In this document: positions 50,031 to 60,000 of the stretch, in pieces
How the letters are laid out: every line of letters starts with the position of its first letter
Position numbering within the stretch: position 1 is the first letter of the stretch
From: Hydractinia symbiolongicarpus
Taxonomy: Eukaryota; Cnidaria; Hydrozoa; Anthoathecata; Hydractiniidae
Length of the DNA: 60,000 nucleotides
Assembly: GCF_029227915.1 (NCBI RefSeq)
Contig: NC_079884.1
Span: forward strand, 26,414,001-26,474,000
Reading direction: 5' to 3'
Translations under genes and position numbers: made by a program
The notes under the pieces: generated by a model
Told to the model about the DNA's origin: nothing
What the model saw: only the letters and a program-made list of their open reading frames with translations
Database searches by the model: none

Positions 50031-50572
50031 CTTTAGAAATAAGTTTGGCTAGCTACATCACTACTGTAACAAGGCACCTCTAGAGAGAGGTACAAATTTG
50101 ACAATCAATTTACTACGTGATTACGCAGTTTGTATTTTTATTTAAGTTCCGTTTTTCCTAAATTTTGTGTATTTTTGTTATGATTTTTTTTACCCTTAGA
50201 CTTTTACCCTATCATTCTGTTGAGTGTCGATGACAATTGATCATTTAGTTCCATTTCAATTTTGAATCATTCGTCCATTTGACATTACTTCTATTTCTGG
50301 TTATATATAAGTGAAGAAAAATTGTTTGCCTGGTTATTAGATTAATCTCTAACTTAAAAAGCATTATCCTGCCATATACAAAACGCCAGAAGATAGTAAA
50401 AAGACGGAAGTAGTTAACACATTATGTACATAACTTTCTTTTTTTCTTTTTTTAACCTCAATGTTTCTTAACTCAATATTTACAGTTCTTCGTATGTTGG
50501 ATTTCCTTCTTTGTCGCATGTCTTCGTTTTCTTGTTCGTTAGGGTCACTGATGAATCTCCTCCTCTCCCGAC

Positions 50573-50788
50573 TCAGGAGAGCTTGGCGGTATCATTTCTT
50601 TTAGTTGAGGAGTCGTGTTGATGATTTCTCTGTCCCACCTCAGGAGAGCTTGTGTCCATTAGATCCTGACTACCCTCTACATGATGAAGAGGAGAAGGCG
50701 TGTTTACCTCTGGTAGCTGATTGCATTGAAGTAAAAGGTTTCGGTGTACCACATTGGTCTTGCCAGATCCAGATCTTATTTTGTACAC
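50573..50788 (-). pseudogene. Gypsy pol C-terminal block
   Basis: The frame starts MYKIRSGSGKTNVVHRNLL, matching the common VYKV.P....V.HRNLL end of Gypsy integrase-domain polyproteins. It carries a Ser/Pro-rich tail. The region 50820-51165 upstream on this strand encodes further integrase-tail-like sequence in other frames (near SYNSTVHKKTG). Confidence 0.7.
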
Positions 50789-51165
50789 AGGTAAATTGAG
50801 TTTCTGTGCGATTATTGCGTAAACATCTTTTTCTCAATAGGATTTTAGTTTTCCGGTCTAACCTCGTTCTTTAAGGTTACAAGTAGAACCCTGTCTCCAA
50901 CTGCAAGTATAGCATCATAAATCTTTTTGTAATAATTCTTTTGTCCTGATTTAGCAGACTTGGATGAAGCAAGACAGGCTTGTTAAATAAATCTTTTCTA
51001 TTTTTCTGTAGAAGTATGGTGGTCCTCAATTTCTTCTTTTAGAGCGAACGTCAAGTCAATTGGCAATCTGTTATGGCGTCCAAACGTTAGGTAAAACGGT
51101 GTAAGTCCAGTTTTTTTGTGCACTGTGCTATTGTAGGAAAAGACAAGGTGTTTAATGTGGTCTTT

Positions 51166-51745
51166 TCACTTTTCTTTCTTGTATTTTTCCACAGTCTTAA
51201 GCATATTTATGATTGTGTGATTCATCCTTTCACATTGGCCATTGCCCATTGGGTGATATGGAGTTGTCCTTGAGGATTCCATGTCACTTAATTCCTGCAG
51301 TCTTTTCCAGAGTTTGTTGTCAAACTCCTTCCCTTGGTCATGGTGTATGCGTTTGGGAAATCCGTACGATAAAATGAATTCATTGAACATCTTTTCAGCT
51401 GCCGCTCTGCCTGACTTATTCTTGGTAGGATAGGCTTGGGTAAAGCGGGTAAAGTGGTCAGTGATTACCAACATTTACTCATATCCTCTTTTTGCTTTGT
51501 CAAGATGCAGGTACTCTACAGTAGGCCTTTCCATTGACTCCTGATGTTGATATGGGCTCTAATGGTGCTCTTTGTTCAATGTTTGGCTTTTTATCCTTTA
51601 TGCACTTGCATTTCTTGAAAATAAACATTTTGACATCACTAGCCATGCCAGGCCAGTAAAATCTCCTCCGTGCTAATTCAATCACGCGATCATATCCCAG
51701 ATATCTCCTTGAACACCATCCTATGATAACATGTGGGATGAACAA
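51166..51745 (-). pseudogene. Gypsy integrase (H2C2 zinc domain and catalytic core)
   Basis: The frame at 51745-51500 has RRRFYWPGMASDVKMF followed by KCKCIKDKK, the HHCC zinc-binding end of integrase. The frame at 51474-51166 has VITDHFTRFTQAYP (first catalytic Asp), then IHHDQGKEFDNKL (second Asp) and YHPMGNGQCERMN with the catalytic Glu position. The two frames are offset, so the protein is broken. Confidence 0.85.
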
Positions 51746-52185
51746 TCTGGTTTGCAGTTGTGTTTTTTTTAATTAATATTCCTTCAGAGTTTATAAACAT
51801 CTGTTGGCAGTATCTTGCCAGTAGTCTACTTTTTCTTGAGATTTTCTTCTGGATAGCTCATAACTTTTGGTGATTTGAGTTGTTTCACTAATAAATACAG
51901 AATAATCTTTTCATGTTTAGGTTCCCACACGATGGATTCCGACGACGATTTGTGACCAGCAGTTCGTTTATTGGAACGTTTACTTGCTAGTTGTACTGCA
52001 CTGTAAACCTTTCGATAACAAATCATATAATGGTTTTGTTATTCTTTAGAAATCTTTTATCGATGACCTACAGTATCCAATAACACCTAACTCTAGACGT
52101 TAATCTTTGACCGTTTTTGGTTGTTCCAACAATTTGTCCAATGCCTCCGTGTTGACATAGTCATTGCGGTAACTAGTGTCATCAA

Positions 52186-52640
52186 TTACTTTTCCAAGAT
52201 ATTTGACCTCTCTTTTAAAAAGGCAACATTTTTTGGATTAAGCTTAATCCCATGCTCTTTTAGTTGTTGCAAGACTTTTCGTAGATTAGATTTATGCTCC
52301 TCAAAGTTGTTGCTGTAACATAGGATATCGTCCAAGTAAGGTATACAGATAATATCTCGAAATCCTACTAAGCACTCATTCCTGTAACGCTGAAATGCGG
52401 GTGGTGCGTTATTAGGACCAAAAGAAATCCGTAACCACTCATACAGTGCCCAAGGTGTCGAGAAAGCAGTGTAATGCCTAGAGTCCTTGTGGATAAAGCA
52501 AACCAGGATTTCACTCCAAGACCATCGAGGATATCTTGAATACACGGGGTAGAGGCATTTTGTCAGGTATGATTTTGCTGTTCAACCGAGGATAGTCGAT
52601 ACAAAGACAAAGATTGCCATCGCACGCATACCATAGGACT
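52186..52640 (-). pseudogene. Gypsy reverse transcriptase, frameshifted
   Basis: The frame 52545-52186 contains LRISFGPNNAPPAFQR, then IPYLDDILCYSNNFEEH (YLDD active-site box) and LKEHGIKLNPKN. The preceding IDYPRLNSKIIPDKMPLPRV block is in another frame near 52600-52540. At least one frameshift separates them. Confidence 0.88.
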
Positions 52641-53712
52641 AGGATACGATGAGTACAACGTGTTTATCCACTGGTTGGTCAGCAAGTCCTTTTGGTAAGT
52701 TTTTACTTCATCATGGTGGTTTTGGGATCGAGCAATATCTTTGCCATACCTGGGTGTTGTCTGAGAGCTCTAATTTCCGCTTCAGATTTTAAATTCTACC
52801 GGTGTCATTTTTATCCCTAGAAAAGGCTTTTTTTTCGGCGATGAGATATCGTGAACTTCCTTTTGCTGAGATGGTGTTAAATGCTCAAGATTCGCTGGCG
52901 GTAACCAATTATCCGACCTAGACATGTTGTCGACTTAAACCGAGGAATTGGACATAGATGTAGGCGATGTGTGTGTTGAAAGTTGGGGACTTAAATGGGT
53001 CCATTGTCCCTGTAACTCTAACGAAAAAACTGTTGATATTTGATTCAAAGTACTGGATTTCAAGTACTGGTGTTCTGGATTTCAATCTAATCTCACTACC
53101 AGTAAAACTTTGAAAAGGAACTGTGATTGTCACTGACTTTCCTAGTGCCAACTTTGCCACTACTTCTCCGACCTTCAAATTCTGATCAACAATGAGAGGT
53201 TCAAATATCACTGGCACAGTCTTACAATTTGAAATTTTAATTTTCACTCTGCACTCCTATATGGTGTTTTAAAAAGAGGCTTATTCAACTGAACTACAGA
53301 AACTGTACTTGGATTGTCACTTATATCCTTCATAACTGATAGAAAAGAACTCGTGACTTTTGAAGAAAGGTTAAGCGTTTCTGCTACTGGCTGTTCATTA
53401 GAACTATTGATTAGGTGTTGATGACATTAAAGCCGATTATCGGTTGGTCGATGCTTGAATCGGTTACCAGGAATGGATCGGTACATGGTGGTCCATTTTT
53501 CAGTGCAATTTTCATCACAGCGACTCCGTGGATCCCAACATTTGAATTATTGGCAGCTTTGAGGCTCCTTCTCCAATAAATTCACGGATACTGGCGATCG
53601 GTTGGTTTGGAAATTATCAGCAGTTATATAGCAGTACACAAACGGGAATCATTAACAGGTTTCATATATACATGGTTAGTAAGAGTTGGTTTACTCCCGT
53701 CCGAAACAACAC

Positions 53713-53800
53713 TTACTGGTTTTTCTTGATATGTGCACTCAACGCGAAAATGTCCAGCTTTGCCACATTTAAAACAGTGATTACATTTTTCGCATTTTGA
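53713..53800 (-). pseudogene. Gypsy Gag zinc knuckle
   Basis: The minus strand in the frame not used by the flanking long frame reads CFKCGKAGHFRVEC, a CX2CX4HX4C knuckle preceded by KCNHC. It is directly followed by the protease region. A frameshift separates it from the upstream Lys-rich gag segment. Confidence 0.7.
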
Positions 53801-53950
53801 TTAACGTATTTTTCGCATTTTCGCAATCTTCGATTCGGTGCCGGTAACTTTTTCTTTTTTTTTTCTTTTTTTTTTTCGGTGTTCCGCTGGGTTTTTTTCA
53901 CATAATTATACATATCCTGTCTTACTTCAATACTAAAACCATTAAATGAA

Positions 53951-54519
53951 TTAATAAAAAAATGAATAAGGTAAATACTCATTGCCTCCAACTTTCGAAA
54001 GAGAGATGGCCAGATGAATGTCACTCAGGCTGTATTCGATCTTTAGTGAGCGTGAGCCTCTTAAACACAGCAATGTCGATCGGAAAAGGCTATACGATAG
54101 CTTCGTTCGTATGAAGTCTGTTACTCTTTGAGGTTTTTCACCTTTTTTCTCAGCCATCATCTCGCACAAACGTGTGTAAAATGTTTTACACTTACGACCC
54201 ATGCTACCACTCGTCGAAAACACCAAAGGCGTTAAGGTACCATTCTCGATGTTGTTCACACGTTTATTGTAGTGCCTTTTCTTCTCCCCTTCATTCCTTT
54301 TGGAGCATTTTTCGAGCTCCAGACCCTGTACCTCTGAGTATTTAGGTCAAAGACCCTGATATCAAAAAATGCTCTATGTACAAGAGTCCAGAAACCCGTA
54401 GCGCTGATGTCGAGTCGCGCTTCTTGGCTTCTGTTCATTGTCCGGTGCGTCAGGTGTTCACCATCCATTTCGACAAGCCTCGGTTCCCTTCTGACGTCAA
54501 GGAAGACTTCGTTTAACAT
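53951..54519 (-). pseudogene. C-terminal conserved region of the unassigned RT element
   Basis: Two offset frames (54519-54256 and 54259-53951) read ARLDISATGFWTLVHRAFFD then IRVFDLNTQRYR, and ENGTLTPLVFSTSGSMGRK then FIRTKLSYSLFRSTLLCLRG. The acidic positions in RLDI and FFDIRVF could belong to a nuclease-like fold, but this is speculation from pattern only. A one-base frameshift near 54259 separates the blocks. Confidence 0.55.
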
Positions 54520-55132
54520 GATTGACGTTAAATCACGAATTTCGTTATGTCGTAACGTAACGAAGCTTCCCTTCTTGCACGATAACGCGTGTGCTATGTC
54601 GAAACGGCTTCCGCATACAAATTCCGTTGGGAGTCTTGGAAGCGACCAGCTATACCTGATATGTAAGGCGTCTTGGAATTTTAATCATGGCGGAACTTTT
54701 TGTCACTTCTTCCTCTTCTTCAGACATCCTGAGGATTTCGTTTTGTAGTTTTCTTGTTAGGGATTTGGAGTTGTCGTGCTCGATTGGGTTGTCTGACATA
54801 CGTTTTTGAGTCCAAGACCACTAAGTCTTGGAGGCAATGTCAACAGCTCGTGCTCATTGTCGTTGATGGCCTTCCCTCTAGTGATCGCTGGGATGAACTG
54901 ATGCCGTATCACGTCCTCGATAGGCTGCAGGTATCTCTTAAAGCCAGGTATAGTTCGGATGAGGTAAGTAAATTTGTGTTGGTATCCGCTGACGTTGCAT
55001 GCGTATGCCGCTTGTGGTTAAGTCACGGCGATTCGGGTTTGAAGAGACAATTCCTCTGACCATATTTCCACTAGAGTTTTACAGTGTTTTTCTTTGTAAC
55101 CTTCACTTCCAGTCACCGCGCCCAGATGTCGT

Positions 55133-55892
55133 TTACCTTCTGTTGTTGCTTGGATGTTGGTTCCCCGGAAGCTTTCCATGGCTTCGGCCAAATTGTTGAG
55201 GCAAGTAACCAAAATGGGTTCCTTCAGTCGCAAGGTTATCCCACCAGGTTCGTAATGATCTGCATTTCCCTGGTGCAGTTATGTCGTCAGCATAGGCGGC
55301 CATCTGGTCCTGTTCCACCATGATCGACATCAGTTCGTCCAGGAGAGGTGTTATTCCCGTAGCGTAGACTGCCATGCCGATCGGATCACCTTGTGTTGTT
55401 TCCCCTTTTGAACTTAGCTCTATGCCCCCAATAACAAATAACTTGGCTGGTGTGCGGTAATAATTCAAAACATAGTTTGCGAAGACTGGGCATACCACTT
55501 TGGCGTTGTGTAGGAGGGCTTGTCGATTGATGTTGTTGAACGCATTTGATGCATCTACCAGTAGAACCGCCTCTGCTTCTTCACTTTCGAACACTCTCCT
55601 CACAGCGTGGACTGCAGCCTCTCCTCCTGCTTTTTGGCCAGAACACATCTGCACTCTAAGTAATGATGTCTTTCTTGATCACCACCATCACCGTTTTACC
55701 ACATATTCTCCGCAGTACTTCACTGACTCCGATTGATCGACCACCGGGTTGCTTGTCTAATGGGACCAGTCTGTACGCAATAAAAGCTTTAAGGGATTCG
55801 TCACCGAGACTTTCCGTACAAAGACTCTTGGTTGCATTCGCTATCGCGATCCTAAGATCTTTCCCACATTCACCGTACATTCTTGATGTCAG
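55133..55892 (-). pseudogene. Reverse transcriptase domain (YADD type), frameshifted
   Basis: The first frame (to 55656) has IAYRLVPLDKQPGGRSIGVS and EVLRRICGKTVM. The second (55654-55133) has CSGQKAGGEAAVHAVRR, VLLVDASNAFNNINRQ (catalytic Asp box), SSKGETTQGDPIGMAVYA and MAAYADDITAPGK (YADD box). The RT active-site residues are present, but one frameshift splits the domain near 55655. The DASNAFN/TTQGDP/YADD pattern differs from both Gypsy and the LINE in this window. Confidence 0.82.
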
Positions 55893-56145
55893 GATTAAAT
55901 TGGCGGTTGTCATCCGAAACCGCCCGCACTTTCCCGCACTCGCCCGAAGCATACCCGAAATGCAATTCCTTGTGAAATACCATGCGGACAACAGTTCGAA
56001 GAAGGCGCTTGAAGAGACAGGAGTTAAGTAATCAAGTTTAAGGTATTTATCAAGAAATCTTATCAAAAACAGTTCTTTTAAGAACTTCGCCACCGCATAG
56101 TAAGTTTATTTCAATTTTATAGTGTTTTTGAATTATTTGTGGTAA
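55888..56145. repeat. Third copy of the module found inside the 465-bp inverted-repeat element
   Basis: Sequence from attaaattggcgg through accgcccgcactttcc, catgcggac, and aacagttcttttaagaactt matches about 11270-11545 and 13530-13805 in the same orientation, with many substitutions. No terminal inverted repeats are recognisable here, so this copy is a fragment. It directly abuts the 5' edge of the RT element. Confidence 0.85.
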
Positions 56146-56265
56146 ATCTTTGAGTGTTTTTGTGGTGAATCTTTGAGTGTTTTCTTTTGTTCATCTGTAT
56201 TTTGTTGTTGTTTCTAATAACTATCATCTTCTGTATTTTGCCACAAATCGCTTATAGCAAATTGT

Positions 56266-56475
56266 TCAAGCAAATTTGTGGCTATTTTTGTGGGTGAAGG
56301 GTGTACTGCAGACATGTAGTTTCGATTTGTTTTTTTCGAAGAATACTTGACTGCATATTTTGCAAGTTTGATCTTGTACTTTTTTTACATTTTCTTTTTT
56401 AACATATAAGCTTCTTGCCTCTTTTACAATATCCCGCCACTTTGCTTTCCTGCTCCCAACTTTTTTCTCCTTCAC
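56266..56475 (-). other. Unrecognised open frame with a Cys-rich motif
   Basis: Seventy codons are open, starting MKEKKVGSRKAKWRDIVKEA and including TCKICSQVFFEKNKSKLHVC. The CxxC...C arrangement resembles a degenerate zinc finger. It lies beyond the repeated module, upstream of the RT element on the same strand, and may be the 5' part of a transposon. No family assigned. Confidence 0.3.
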
Positions 56476-56479
56476 ATTT

Positions 56480-58066
56480 CTCAGATGTGATCAATGCGGA
56501 TTTTTAAGTTAAAGGGGAACTCCAGTAAAAATCCCTTTTTTATTTTTTGTTTTCTACCTACTCAGAAAAGCATAAGAAATAAAAAAAACTTACTTCACTT
56601 GTTTTCCTTATTTAAAATTGTTGTACTAGCCTTTGCATATTCAATTTTTCTCTTAAAAAGACAGACAGGTGCGATTTCATTTAGGACTGGACTCGATTAT
56701 AAATAATGACATCACATCGTGCTGAAAGTTTAAGCGAGCACAGAGAACCTTCATGTTCATGTGTTATAGCGTACATTTAAGTCGCTTCTCGTATGTAATT
56801 TACGTTTAAATCTTTAAAAAATGGTTAGTTGTTCTGCGTTTCAATGTACCAATCGATCAGAAAAGTGTTAAGCAGTCAGTTTGTTCAGAATCCCTTCTGT
56901 GAAAAAGAAAAAAGAACTTAGACAAAATACGTCATGCAGGTGACCTATCAAGCAATCAAAGTTTTTATTTTTGTTTGTTGCACTTCACAGATAGTTCTTT
57001 TAAAAGAGATCTCCAGGGAATAAACTTCCGTATTAAAATATATTCTAACTTTGTAAAAATGCCATTTTAGCTAGTGAACGCGATCAAAGTTTCTCATTTT
57101 TTCTAATTTCATTATTTGTAATTATATCCACAGAACACAACCAAATAACGTTTTATACAATTTTATAATAAATAAAAGAACATTACCAATTTCCAATACA
57201 AACACCGTCAAGTTACACATGTATCTCTCATAGCGCTCAAGTTTCTATTCATGGTTTTTCAAAAAAGAAGTTTTTTTAATGGAAGAACCTGCCGAATATT
57301 TTCGGGGGGGGGGGGGCAATGTGCCCATTTTCTTCAATCTTTGTTACTGTTAAGGCTGCATGTAATGCTGATAATGCAGTTTCTAAAACAGCTTTGTCAA
57401 AACAACCACTTTATAAATCAGTAGCTTCTGCAACGCATTTATAATCATAATGATTTTTATTTATACAATATTAATACCCTGTTTTAACTTAACAACTTAT
57501 CATGACTTATGAGACACAAGAGGTTTGAAGTCGCATAACTGTAGCTTTGTAAAGTAGTCTTTTTCATAAAGAGAATTATCCAATTCTAAGTTTTCTAAGG
57601 TATAATCTTCGTCATTATAACAAGACGTCTTATCAACGAACAATGCAAACAGTAAGTAAACAAACTTTTGGAAGATGTGCTGCTAAGCTCACAGACTTTC
57701 TGCACAATGTGACGTATGCTCATTTATCTAGTCCTCTCGACTTTGCTCAACCTTGCAAATTTATTTAAAATTGAAGATGTTTACAGACCCGATTAAGGTT
57801 AATTTGACATTTATGTATTGTCTTATCAAAATAACATTTTTTTCAAATATTTTTTTCCAGTGCCCCTTAGTTAACAAAATCTCTCTTTTGAAAATGGGCT
57901 TTGGCTAGCAACTTGTCGAAAAATAATTTCTTTTAAAAGGAAAAGTTCGGCCTACTACAATTTTTTGAGTCCGGTAGCTTTTAGTGCCTGTTTTTTTTTT
58001 TTGTTTTGTTTTAATTTGTTTTAATAATTTTTAATAATTTTAATTTTAATAATTTAGTTTGTTTTA
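56480..58066. other. Stretch without recognised genes
   Basis: AT-rich sequence with a 13-base G run (about 57305-57317) and an (A)TTTTAATAATTT-type low-complexity tract just before the LINE (58010-58060). No exon, RNA gene or transposon end is supported. Confidence 0.5.
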
Positions 58067-58942
58067 ATGGCCGTAAGAATAGTTAATCAGACAAACTGCT
58101 TAAACGGGGCTGGAACTCTAAGGAGTCAAGGTGTCGCGCACGGTAGGACAGATGTCAGATATGAGCATCGTCAGACCGTTACCCAGCTATCACATCACAA
58201 GGTAGATAACACTAGGTTGAGGATTGCTAGTGTAAATGTTGGTACTCTGAGAGGTAGAGCAGGTGAGGTAGTTGAAATGTTAGAACGTAGATCTGTTGAT
58301 ATGTGTTGTGTTCAGGAAGTTAGGTGGAGAGGAGCTTCAATGAGATTTGTGGAAGGTAGGAGGGCAAGGTATAAGCTTTTTTGGATTGGTAATAGTGATG
58401 GATATGGAGGAGTTGGCATATTCAATGCAGAGAAGTGGGTAGAAAAAGTAATAGATGTTATGCGTGTTAATAGTTGTATTATAGTGATAAAGTTTTTGAT
58501 AGCTAATAGGATTGTCACTTTTCTGTCAGTTTATGCTCCACAGTGTGGACTCAGTGAGGAAGATAAAGATAAGTTTTATGATGAGTTAATAGCAGTCACA
58601 TCAAAGTTTGGAGACACTGAACTTGTCATGGTGGGTGGTGACTTTAATGGTCATGTTGGGAAGTCATCTGAAGGTTATAGAGGTGTACATGGAGGCTATG
58701 GATTTGGAAGCAGAAATAAGGAAGGGGAGAGATTGCTTCAGTTTGGAATGGCAACGGACATGGTGGTTTGCAACACATCATTCAGTAAGAGACAGAGTAG
58801 GCTGATAACATATGAGTCAGGTGGTTGTAAGACACAGATAGATTACTTCCTGGTTAGAAAGTCAGACAAGAAAGTGGTGAAGGACGTGAAAGTTGTATCG
58901 GGGGAAGAGTGTGTTTCCCAGCATAGGCCGCTTGGTTTGTGA
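58067..58942 (+). pseudogene. LINE AP-endonuclease domain
   Basis: The frame has the ordered exonuclease-endonuclease-phosphatase signatures: LRIASVNVGTLRG, VDMCCVQEVRWRG (catalytic Glu), GYGGVGIF, VTFLSVYAPQCG, LVMVGGDFNGHVG (GDFN box), TQIDYFLVR and SQHRPL (final Asp/His region). It opens with ATG at 58067 and loses frame at its end, where the expected continuation into the linker is interrupted by TGA. Proteins of this type are often mis-annotated as craniofacial development protein 2-like. Confidence 0.9.
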
Positions 58943-59302
58943 TATTATCTTGAAGAGTGTTAAAGAAGCGAAGGGAAAGTACAGGCCCCGTCTTAAAGTC
59001 TGGAAGCTGAAGCAAGAGATTGTAGCAAAACAATTAAGTGCAAAGTTCAGCAGTTAGCCCACAATGGTCAATGTGATAGTGACAATGTTAAAAGTACTTG
59101 GACTACTTTGAAGAATTGTCTTCTAGATGCTTCTGACGATACCTTTGGGTAGACAAAAGGACCAGCTAGACATAGACAGACCTGGTGGTGGAATAATGAG
59201 GTTGACCAGTGTATAAAGAAAAAAAGGAATCTTTGAAAAGAGTGGAAGTCAGGTGGTAGTAAAAATATTTACTTAGAAGCTAAGTGTTGTGCTCGTACAG
59301 CA

Positions 59303-59809
59303 GTGTATAAGGCAAAATTAGAAACAGAGAGAAACAGATTTGCAGATGTGTTAAGAAGGGAAGACCAGCGCAATGAGGTATTTAAGATAGCAAAGCAAAT
59401 GAAGAAGACTAATCAAGATGTTGTAGGTGAGAAGTGTATACGTAATGATGAAGGTGTTTTAGCTAGCACAGAGGAGAAGAAAAGGGTAGCTTGGAAGAAT
59501 TATTATCAGAGGTTGCTTAACAGTGAGTTTGATTGGGATGATGATAATTTGTCTGATGATGATGTTGTAAAAGGGCCAGCTATGCAGATCAAGACAAAAT
59601 GGGTAGTGGAGGCTATTAGGAAGTTAAAGATTGGCAAGGCTGCAGAGATGGTAAAAGCAGCTGAATATATTGGAGTTGAGCTTATTACAAGTCTTGCTAA
59701 TCAGATTATAAAGACTGGTGCTATTCCGAGTGAGTGGCAGTCGAGTGTAATAGTAAATTGTTTCAAGGGCAAGGGTGATGCATTAGAAAGAGGAACTATA
59801 GAGGTTTGA
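59303..59809 (+). pseudogene. LINE reverse transcriptase, N-terminal part
   Basis: The frame contains the pre-RT helical segment (FKIAKQMKKTNQDVVGEKC), WKNYYQRLLN, AIRKLKIGKAAEMVKAAEYI (where the usual GPSG motif appears deleted) and GAIPSEWQSSVIVNCFKGKG. A one-base shift after ALERG moves the next block (YRGLKLAYQVMKVIERVI) into another frame. The catalytic YADD region would lie beyond the window. Confidence 0.85.
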
Positions 59810-60000
59810 AGTTGGCTTATCAAGTAATGAAAGTTATTGAAAGAGTGATTGATAAGTTACTTAGAGAAAGAATTGATATAGATAGATGCAATTTGGTTTT
59901 GTTCCAGGGCGTGGCACTACAGATGCAATATTTTTACTCAGACAGCTTCAGGAAAAGTATTTAGAAAAGAGAAAGAATCCCTATTTTCCCTTTGTAGATT

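Larger units (their letters stand above)
50573..53900 (-). mobile_element. Decayed Ty3/Gypsy-type LTR retrotransposon
   Basis: Read on the minus strand, gag-pol order is kept: a Gag CCHC knuckle (about 53790-53740), a protease-region-like frame (53247-52918), RT (about 52640-52186), H2C2 and integrase core (51745-51166) and the pol C-terminal block (50788-50573). Frameshifts and stops break the frame between almost every domain, so it is not functional. I could not define LTRs; the tgt..aca ends were not found. The RT element at 53.95-55.9 kb abuts its gag end. Confidence 0.85.
53951..55892 (-). mobile_element. Decayed reverse-transcriptase element of unassigned family, 5'-truncated
   Basis: The order on the minus strand is an RT domain (about 55890-55130), a continuing block (55233-55018) containing EGKRHLGAVTGSEGYKE, a C-terminal block (54519-54256) with ARLDISATGFWTLVHRAFFD and a last block (54259-53951) with ENGTLTPLVFSTSGSMGRK. 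Frames shift between blocks. The same domain set is familiar to me from repetitive RT proteins in cnidarian and sponge genomes, but I cannot name the family. The 5' end stops at about 55890, where sequence shared with the 11211-11675 element begins. Confidence 0.7.
58067..60000 (+). mobile_element. Decayed LINE (APE-endonuclease non-LTR retrotransposon), cut by window edge
   Basis: An APE endonuclease frame (58067-58942) is followed by disrupted linker sequence, then the N-terminal part of an RT (59303-59809), then RT sequence in a shifted frame to the window end (FGFVPGRGTTDAIFLLRQL). Stops near 58942 and 59220 and a frameshift near 59795 show that this copy is dead. The 5' end is probably close to 58067. 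RTE-like affinity is possible but unproven. Confidence 0.88.

Noticed and set aside
54407-55323. Plus-strand open frames opposite the RT element
   Set aside because: They are shadows of the relatively GC-rich decayed RT element and share no family motif.

Overview
The window looks like nuclear DNA from an invertebrate animal. It is AT-rich, its genes are split into many small exons with consensus GT/AG splice sites, and it is loaded with LTR and non-LTR retrotransposon remnants, short inverted-repeat DNA transposons, tRNA-like SINE candidates and tandem repeats. The two recognisable conserved proteins (SMG7 and an NCoR/SMRT corepressor) are clearly animal but far from vertebrate sequences. 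I suspect a cnidarian, perhaps a hydrozoan, from base composition and repeat style. That is inference and not proven.

Three split genes could be assembled by matching donor/acceptor sites and reading phase. (1) An SMG7-like nonsense-mediated-decay factor on the minus strand starts at 14252 and runs off the left edge; 15 exons covering about 421 codons are visible. Its first intron holds a nearly perfect 2.25-kb tandem duplication (9485-13999), and another intron holds a 128-bp minisatellite. (2) A C2H2 zinc-finger gene on the plus strand (21094-24180) has five visible coding exons and seven fingers; its first exon was not found. (3) A nuclear receptor corepressor (NCoR/SMRT family) gene on the minus strand (41635-27108) has 14 coding exons that sum to 6717 bases, an exact multiple of three, giving about 2238 residues. 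It carries the N-terminal TBL1/GPS2-binding-type coiled coil, the deacetylase-activating SANT1 module, SANT2 and a very long low-complexity C-terminal exon. The zinc-finger and corepressor genes converge.

Right of 41.6 kb there is no conserved host gene that I can see. In order: a fragment of Gypsy reverse transcriptase (about 43.1 kb), a 707-bp inverted-repeat element with TTA target duplication (43543-44249), a 3.6-kb array of 10-bp units that holds strict 10-bp register, an exact 87-bp x5 tandem repeat whose units can fold (49.6-50.0 kb), a decayed Gypsy-type LTR retrotransposon (50.5-53.9 kb, minus), a decayed reverse-transcriptase element of a family I cannot name (53.95-55.9 kb, minus), and a decayed APE-endonuclease LINE (58.07 kb to the window end, plus).

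The most interesting observations are the strictly in-register 10-bp TA-step array; the inverted-repeat elements with visible target duplications, one carrying a protein-like coding fragment and one sharing a module with the 5' edge of the unassigned RT element; the recent tandem duplication inside the SMG7 intron; and unusual features of the corepressor (three FGSQEDL repeats and a single clear CoRNR-like motif). I found no evidence for a wholly new system.
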